This document shows positions 52,096-56,346 of a stretch of DNA of 56,346 nucleotides, in pieces. The stretch spans positions 1 through 56,346 of the forward strand of contig NZ_WITI01000012.1 in assembly GCF_009601055.1 (NCBI RefSeq), given 5' to 3'. The notes under the pieces were generated by a model, which saw only the letters and a list, made by a program, of their open reading frames with translations, was not told the origin of the DNA and searched no databases. Within the stretch, counting starts at the first letter, position 1. Every line of letters begins with the position of its first letter. Made by a program: the position numbers and the translations under genes. The stretch comes from Lactococcus sp. dk101 (GTDB lineage Bacteria; Bacillota; Bacilli; Lactobacillales; Streptococcaceae).

Positions 52096-53373
52096 ATGAC
52101 AAAAAATATTATCGAATTTAAAGACGTTTCCAAAACCTACTTTGACAACAACACCGTTGTCTTAAATCACGTGAGTTTTGAGATTGAGGAAGGGAAATTT
52201 TACACCTTACTTGGTGCGTCAGGTTCTGGTAAATCAACGATATTAAACATTATCGCTGGTATGCTAGACGCGACGGAAGGCGACGTCATCTTGGACGGAA
52301 AACGAATCAATGACTTACCCTCCAACAAACGCGATGTGCATACCATTTTTCAATCTTACGCCCTGTTTCCTAACATGAATGTTTTTGATAATGTTGCTTT
52401 CGCTTTAAAAATCAAGGGAGTCAACAAGAAAGAGATCAAAAGTCGTGTGCTTGAAGCGCTTGATATGGTACGTCTTTCAGGTTATGAAAATCGTGCCATT
52501 GCTAAATTATCAGGCGGACAAAAGCAACGTGTTGCCATTGCGCGTGCCATTATTGACCGTCCCAAAGTATTATTATTAGACGAATCTTTGTCAGCTTTGG
52601 ATATGAAATTAAGAAAGGACATGCAATACGAACTCCGTGAATTGCAACAGTCTTTAGGAATTACGTTTATTTTTGTCACACATGACCAAGAAGAAGCCCT
52701 TGCCATGTCCGATTGGATTTTCATCATGAACAATGGCGAAATCGTTCAATCAGGCACGCCAACAGATATTTATGATGAACCAATTAACCATTTTGTTGCG
52801 GACTTTATTGGGGAATCTAATATTTTGAGTGGACGAATGATCAAAGACTATTTGGTTGAATTCAACGGTCAACAATTTGAAGCGGTCGATGGCGGAATGC
52901 GAAAAAATGAAGCCATTGAAGTCGTTATTAGACCTGAAGACATCGTCTTTACCCGTCCAAATGAAGGAAAATTCAATGTGAAAGTGGACACTCAGCTTTT
53001 CCGTGGTGTCCATTACGAAATTGTGGCTTATGATGAATTTAACAACGAATGGCTCATTCATTCGACCCATAAAGCCTTAGTTGGCGAAACCGTTGGGCTT
53101 GATTTTGAACCTGAAGCCATTCACATCATGCGTCTCAATGAAACGGAAGAAGAATTCGATGCCCGAATTGAAGAATTTGTTGAAGAAGATGAACAAACCA
53201 TTGGGCTGTCAAATGTTATTGCTGAAGAAGAAGCTGAATTCCAAGAAACACTTCAAGAAGCGGTTCATGAGGTCGTGCAAGATGCCATTGATTCGGATGG
53301 AGACACACTTGAGAACCTGCATGAAGCGATTGACGATGAAGAAATTCATGCAACAAATGGAGGACATCAATGA
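52096..53373 (+). CDS. potA: spermidine/putrescine ABC transporter ATPase
   Basis: The ATPase of the polyamine importer, 425 residues. Walker [10 protein letters not shown], signature LSGGQKQR, Walker [13 protein letters not shown] (with Ser after Glu, where most ABC ATPases have Pro) and the TOBE domain (about 280-360). The last 65 residues are an acidic, glutamate-rich coil-like tail ([17 protein letters not shown]) beyond the usual PotA length. The ATG follows AAAAGGACG at rather long spacing. potB overlaps by 4 bases. Confidence 0.93.
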   Translation: MTKNIIEFKDVSKTYFDNNTVVLNHVSFEIEEGKFYTLLGASGSGKSTILNIIAGMLDATEGDVILDGKRINDLPSNKRDVHTIFQSYALFPNMNVFDNVAFALKIKGVNKKEIKSRVLEALDMVRLSGYENRAIAKLSGGQKQRVAIARAIIDRPKVLLLDESLSALDMKLRKDMQYELRELQQSLGITFIFVTHDQEEALAMSDWIFIMNNGEIVQSGTPTDIYDEPINHFVADFIGESNILSGRMIKDYLVEFNGQQFEAVDGGMRKNEAIEVVIRPEDIVFTRPNEGKFNVKVDTQLFRGVHYEIVAYDEFNNEWLIHSTHKALVGETVGLDFEPEAIHIMRLNETEEEFDARIEEFVEEDEQTIGLSNVIAEEEAEFQETLQEAVHEVVQDAIDSDGDTLENLHEAIDDEEIHATNGGHQ

Positions 53374-54161
53374 TCAAACGTCTTTATTCGCTCCCTTACT
53401 TGCTATGGATTGGCTTGTTTGTCATCATTCCATTGGCGATGCTTTTTTACAAGAGTTTCTTTGATATTAGTGGTCATTTTACATTTGATAATTATGCGAC
53501 TTATTTTACAAGCACCACTTACTTGATGATGACTTGGAATTCTGTGCTTTATGCACTCATTATCACCATTGCAACCTTGCTCATTTCTTATCCTGCAGCT
53601 TTTGTTTTGACCAAACTTAAACGCAAACAACTGTGGTTAATGTTGATTATTTTGCCTACGTGGGTCAATCTATTGCTTAAAGCATATGCATTTATCGGAA
53701 TTTTTGGGAAATACGGCACGGCCAATGAATTCTTGCAATTCGTAGGACTTGGATGCACCCAGTTGCTCTTTACTGACGCCAGTTTTATTTTTGTAGCTGC
53801 CTATATCTCCATTCCCTTTATGATCATGCCCATTTTCAATGCGCTGGAAGATCTTGATGACAACTTGGTTGCTGCCGCTTCTGATTTAGGTGCCAGCAAA
53901 TGGCAAGCCTTTTCTCAAGTGGTTTGGCCACTCTCTTTAAACGGTGTCAGAGCAGGCGTTCAAGCCGTTTTCATTCCCAGTCTCTCCCTCTTCATGTTGA
54001 CGCGTCTCATCGGTGGTAATAAAGTCATTACGCTTGGGACTGCGGTCGAAGAACATTTCCTAATCACACAAAATTGGGGAATGGGCTCAACGATTGCCAT
54101 TGTCCTCGTTGTTGCCATGCTAGTTGTCATGGGATTGACCAGAGAAAAGAAAGGAGCATAA
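53370..54161 (+). CDS. potB: spermidine/putrescine ABC transporter permease
   Basis: A 263-residue permease with six helices. The EAA loop reads [26 protein letters not shown]. The start ATG overlaps the potA stop by 4 bases, so translation is coupled. It forms the channel with PotC. Confidence 0.93.
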   Translation: MIKRLYSLPYLLWIGLFVIIPLAMLFYKSFFDISGHFTFDNYATYFTSTTYLMMTWNSVLYALIITIATLLISYPAAFVLTKLKRKQLWLMLIILPTWVNLLLKAYAFIGIFGKYGTANEFLQFVGLGCTQLLFTDASFIFVAAYISIPFMIMPIFNALEDLDDNLVAAASDLGASKWQAFSQVVWPLSLNGVRAGVQAVFIPSLSLFMLTRLIGGNKVITLGTAVEEHFLITQNWGMGSTIAIVLVVAMLVVMGLTREKKGA

Positions 54162-54162
54162 G

Positions 54163-54963
54163 ATGAAGAAAAATTATAAATTTGGCAAACTCTATCTTGC
54201 TTTCGTCCTTCTTGTCCTGTATGCACCGATTTTTTACCTTATCTTTTATTCCTTCAACGCTGGTGGAGACATGAGCAAGTTTACTGGCTTTACCCTCCAA
54301 AATTATAAAGATTTATTTGCGGACAGCCGATTGATTTTGATTGTCGTTCAGACTTTCTTCCTTGCCTTTTTGAGTTCTTTAATTGCCACAATCATCGGCA
54401 CAATCGGTGCCATGTTTATTGAGAAAGTCAGCCAAAAAGGCCGTGGCACCTTGCTTGGATTGAACAATGTCTTGATGGTTTCGCCAGATGTTGTCATAGG
54501 TGCCAGTTTTTTGATTTTATTTACGGTCATTGGCATGCAACTTGGCTTTGTTTCTGTTTTATTGAGTCATATTGCCTTTTCAATTCCGATTGTGGTTGTC
54601 ATGATTATGCCTTTGTATCATGAAATGGACAAATCATTGATTGATGCAGCTTATGATTTGGGTGCGAGTCGAATTCAAACCTTGAAAGAAGTGGTGCTTC
54701 CTTATTTATCACCAGGGATTATTGCCGGCTTTTTCATGGCATTTACTTACAGCCTAGATGATTTTGCAGTCACTTTCTTTGTAACAGGAAATGATTTCAC
54801 GACCCTCTCTGTTGAGATTTATAGTCGTGCCAGAGCAGGAATTTCCCTTGAAATCAATGCCTTATCAACGGTTGTCTTCCTGTTTTCAGTGCTTTTAGTT
54901 GTTGGATATTACTTCATCATGAAAGACTCTGAAACCGTTGGAAAAGCGTCAAACCTGACTTGA
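54163..54963 (+). CDS. potC: spermidine/putrescine ABC transporter permease
   Basis: A 266-residue permease with six helices. The coupling loop reads DAAYDLGASRIQTLKEVVLPYLSPGI. The ATG is behind AAAGGAG, one base after the potB stop. Confidence 0.93.
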   Translation: MKKNYKFGKLYLAFVLLVLYAPIFYLIFYSFNAGGDMSKFTGFTLQNYKDLFADSRLILIVVQTFFLAFLSSLIATIIGTIGAMFIEKVSQKGRGTLLGLNNVLMVSPDVVIGASFLILFTVIGMQLGFVSVLLSHIAFSIPIVVVMIMPLYHEMDKSLIDAAYDLGASRIQTLKEVVLPYLSPGIIAGFFMAFTYSLDDFAVTFFVTGNDFTTLSVEIYSRARAGISLEINALSTVVFLFSVLLVVGYYFIMKDSETVGKASNLT

Positions 54964-54968
54964 AATTC

Positions 54969-54982
54969 TGTCAGTACTGACA
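54969..54982. repeat. iterated palindrome TGTCAGTACTGACA between potC and potD
   Basis: Flanked so that CTGTCAGTACTGACAG forms 16 bases of perfect dyad. It begins 6 bases after the potC stop and has no T-run; as an RNA hairpin it could change the potC:potD ratio. Confidence 0.85.
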
Positions 54983-55009
54983 GCTTACAAAAAAATTGGA
55001 AGGATATAA

Positions 55010-56077
55010 ATGAAAAAATTACTTTATTTCCTTATCGGAATAATTGCAATTACTGCCATTTTAGGATTTACCTCGCTTAAAATGGCATCAAAAGGGGGCG
55101 TAAAAACAGATCAAAATACGCTCACAATCTTTAACTGGGGAGAATACATCAACCCTGATCTGATTACAGCCTTTGAAAAAGAGACGGGCTACCACGTGAA
55201 TTACATGACCTTTGATTCCAATGAAGCCATGTATGCCAAGGTTAAACAAGGTGGAACCGCTTATGACATCGTCGTTCCTTCAGATTATATGATTCAAAAA
55301 ATGGCAAATGAAGGCCTTTTGCAAAAACTTGACCATTCGAAAATTAAAGGTCTGTCAGATGACGAACCAAAACTCCTCAACCCGTCATTTGACAAAGGAA
55401 ATCAGTATTCCGTTCCATATTTTTGGGGAACTTTGGGGATTGTCTATAATGATAAATACATTCAACAACCGCCTGTGAAATTTTCTGATTTATGGGATAA
55501 AAAGTATAAAAATAGTATTATCCTGACCGATGATACACGCGATGTGATGGGAATGGGTCTGATTGAGCAAGGTTTCTCTGTTAATTCGACCAACCAATCG
55601 CAAATCAACCAAGCCTACAATCGTTTGCTTCAATTGACACCGAATGTCAAAGCAATATTGGGTGATGAAGTCATGAATTATATGGTCAATAACGAGACTC
55701 CGATGGCAGTTGTTTACTCCGGGCAAGCAGCAGAGATGACCTCAGCAAATCAGCATCTCCACTACATTATCCCTGAAAAAACCAACATTTGGTACGACAA
55801 TCTGGCCATTCCAAAGACAGCGAAAAATGTCAAAGCAGCCTATGCTTTTATCAATTTTATGCAGCGTCCTGAAAACGCAGCGAGCAATGCCGACTGGGTG
55901 GGCTATTCAACTCCCAATCTTAAGGCTAAAGCACTCCTGCCAAAAGATGTCAGCTCTGACAAGGCATTTTATCCAGATGAAGCAGTCATCAAAGATGACG
56001 AAGCCTATACCAACCTCAGCCCTTATTGGACAGGCGTTTATAATGACCTTTATTTACAATTTAAGATGAATAAATAA
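55010..56077 (+). CDS. potD: spermidine/putrescine-binding protein
   Basis: The extracellular substrate-binding subunit, 355 residues. It begins with one hydrophobic segment (4-24) and contains no cysteine at all, so it is membrane-anchored by an uncleaved helix or secreted, not a lipoprotein. This is also the form in streptococci. The family landmarks are IFNWGEYINPDLI, FDSNEAMYAKVKQGG, YDIVVPSDYMI and PYFWGTLGIVYN. The ribosome site is TTGGAAGGAT. It contains GTCAGCTCTGAC at 55949. A strong terminator follows. Confidence 0.93.
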   Translation: MKKLLYFLIGIIAITAILGFTSLKMASKGGVKTDQNTLTIFNWGEYINPDLITAFEKETGYHVNYMTFDSNEAMYAKVKQGGTAYDIVVPSDYMIQKMANEGLLQKLDHSKIKGLSDDEPKLLNPSFDKGNQYSVPYFWGTLGIVYNDKYIQQPPVKFSDLWDKKYKNSIILTDDTRDVMGMGLIEQGFSVNSTNQSQINQAYNRLLQLTPNVKAILGDEVMNYMVNNETPMAVVYSGQAAEMTSANQHLHYIIPEKTNIWYDNLAIPKTAKNVKAAYAFINFMQRPENAASNADWVGYSTPNLKAKALLPKDVSSDKAFYPDEAVIKDDEAYTNLSPYWTGVYNDLYLQFKMNK

Positions 56078-56107
56078 AAAGCAGTAACCGTTGGTTACTG
56101 CTTTTTT
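56076..56107 (+). terminator. terminator of potABCD
   Basis: AAAAAGCAGTAACC, loop GTT, GGTTACTGCTTTTTT: 14 base pairs. Confidence 0.92.
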
Positions 56108-56148
56108 ATACTCTATTTTATATTTTTAACAATAGAAATAAAAACAAA

Positions 56149-56169
56149 TATTTTCTGAAAATTTATAAT
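56149..56169 (+). promoter_or_regulatory. CodY box with adjoining -10 of a promoter truncated by the IS
   Basis: TATTTTCTGAAAATT (56149-56163) matches the CodY consensus AATTTTCWGAAAATT at 14 of 15 bases. TATAAT at 56164-56169 follows directly. The promoter would run rightwards into the IS edge at 56220, where no gene of the host starts any more. Confidence 0.55.
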
Positions 56170-56219
56170 GATTGTGAGATTTTACCATTAAGTTACTATG
56201 AGCAAATTTGTAGTATTTT

Positions 56220-56346
56220 TACCCGAATTGCTAGTTGATTATTTTGCCATCACTTGATAGCCAATTGAGTACTTCAAAGTCTCTGGTTTCAATGTTTTAG
56301 CCAGCTTTAGAAGAATAGAGTACGCTAAAAAGATCATTTCTAATTT
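56220..56346 (-). mobile_element. 3' end of the insertion sequence (right copy, inverted)
   Basis: The reverse complement of 1-127 without a mismatch. The flanking base sequences at the two edges differ (AAAAATACT outside here, TTTAAATT at the left), so there is no target duplication linking them, as expected for two separate insertions. Confidence 0.85.
56239..56346 (-). CDS. transposase, C-terminal fragment (35 residues visible)
   Basis: The same 35-residue end as at 1-108, read leftwards. The stop codon TAA is at 56239-56241 on the minus strand. The rest lies outside the window. Confidence 0.65.
   Translation of the reverse strand, partial: KLEMIFLAYSILLKLAKTLKPETLKYSIGYQVMAK

Larger units (their letters stand above)
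6267..55960. repeat. dispersed iterated palindrome family GTCA-N4-TGAC (33 copies)
   Basis: First base of each 12-mer: 6267, 9911, 10091, 11176, 11297, 13009, 13732, 14147, 15674, 17651, 17834, 18172, 23177, 27513, 27998, 29126, 32562, 34771, 35352, 36263, 37029, 37334, 37662, 43726, 45416, 46432, 46778, 47860, 49515, 50924, 51275, 54970, 55949. Of these 17 are GTCAGNNCTGAC and 13 are extended to TGTCAGNNCTGACA. Near-copies ending TGAT lie at 33147 and 49986. Nine lie between genes, five of them as terminator stems. The count was made by eye and may miss a few. Each unit is separate; the coordinates give only the outer limits. Confidence 0.85.

Noticed and set aside
6267-55960. The GTCA-N4-TGAC palindromes as LexA, GlnR or restriction sites
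   Set aside because: Most lie inside genes far from promoters; restriction sites are normally avoided rather than enriched; the half-sites do not match the SOS or GlnR operators known to me.
1-56346. A 56-kb composite transposon bounded by the two IS copies
   Set aside because: The segment carries essential core genes (gyrA, tpiA, murB, engB, lepA) in conserved order, and the IS pieces stop exactly at the window ends, as contigs do at repeats.

Overview
The window reads as one contig of a low-GC Gram-positive coccus of the Streptococcaceae, most likely Lactococcus or a very near relative. This rests on gene order (folA - small protein - clpX - engB - folB/K/P/Q/C; murB next to potABCD), sigma-A promoters rich in extended -10 elements, strong AGGAGG ribosome sites, a lactococcal-type PurBox and the protein sequences themselves. 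About 60 protein genes are present, nearly all on the + strand. I see no tRNA, rRNA, CRISPR array or prophage.

Both ends of the window are the same 127-base sequence in inverted orientation (1-127 and 56220-56346). Each carries the last 35 codons of a transposase. They are two copies of one insertion sequence at which the assembly probably stopped, so the window is a chromosomal segment between two IS copies.

Layout from left to right: a four-gene OpuC-type choline/glycine-betaine ABC transporter (268-3613); lepA; an amino-acid binding lipoprotein with argF behind a possible ArgR-type operator; gyrA; apbE; an ACT-domain/UPF0210 pair; a small winged-helix-like gene and an SDR dehydrogenase on the minus strand; pcrA; tag; truB-ribF-hydroxyacid dehydrogenase; tpiA; an Ntn hydrolase; a PQ-loop-like membrane protein with hemW; a GH25 lysozyme. 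From 25 to 33 kb the content is accessory: a MarR-controlled drug-efflux operon whose third gene is frameshifted in a T7 run, a LysR regulator, a second efflux pump, and a tight five-gene redox operon (aldo/keto reductase, CMD, ABM, DUF2255-like, cupin). Next come dCMP deaminase, thioesterase and HAD genes, then purine salvage (guaC with a PurBox; xpt-pbuX behind a guanine-type riboswitch), trmL, and a candidate minus-strand sRNA. The folate cluster folA/clpX/engB/folB/folK/folP/folQ/folC follows, without the folE domain that L. lactis fuses to folK. A deoxynucleoside kinase, two tandem secreted paralogues, murB, a roughly 290-nt structured leader with its own promoter and terminator, and potABCD complete the window.

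The least expected signal is a family of palindromes, GTCA-N4-TGAC. I counted 33 by eye, 17 of them GTCAGNNCTGAC, against about one expected by chance for the loose form. They lie in coding, intergenic and terminator sequence alike. The behaviour resembles highly iterated palindromes or uptake-type sequences; I know of no description for this group. Other notable points are four genes whose ATG lies 6-7 nt behind an extended -10 (probably leaderless mRNAs), stacked-hairpin 5' leaders on tpiA and the kinase gene, and a near-perfect CodY box in a promoter cut off by the right-hand IS.
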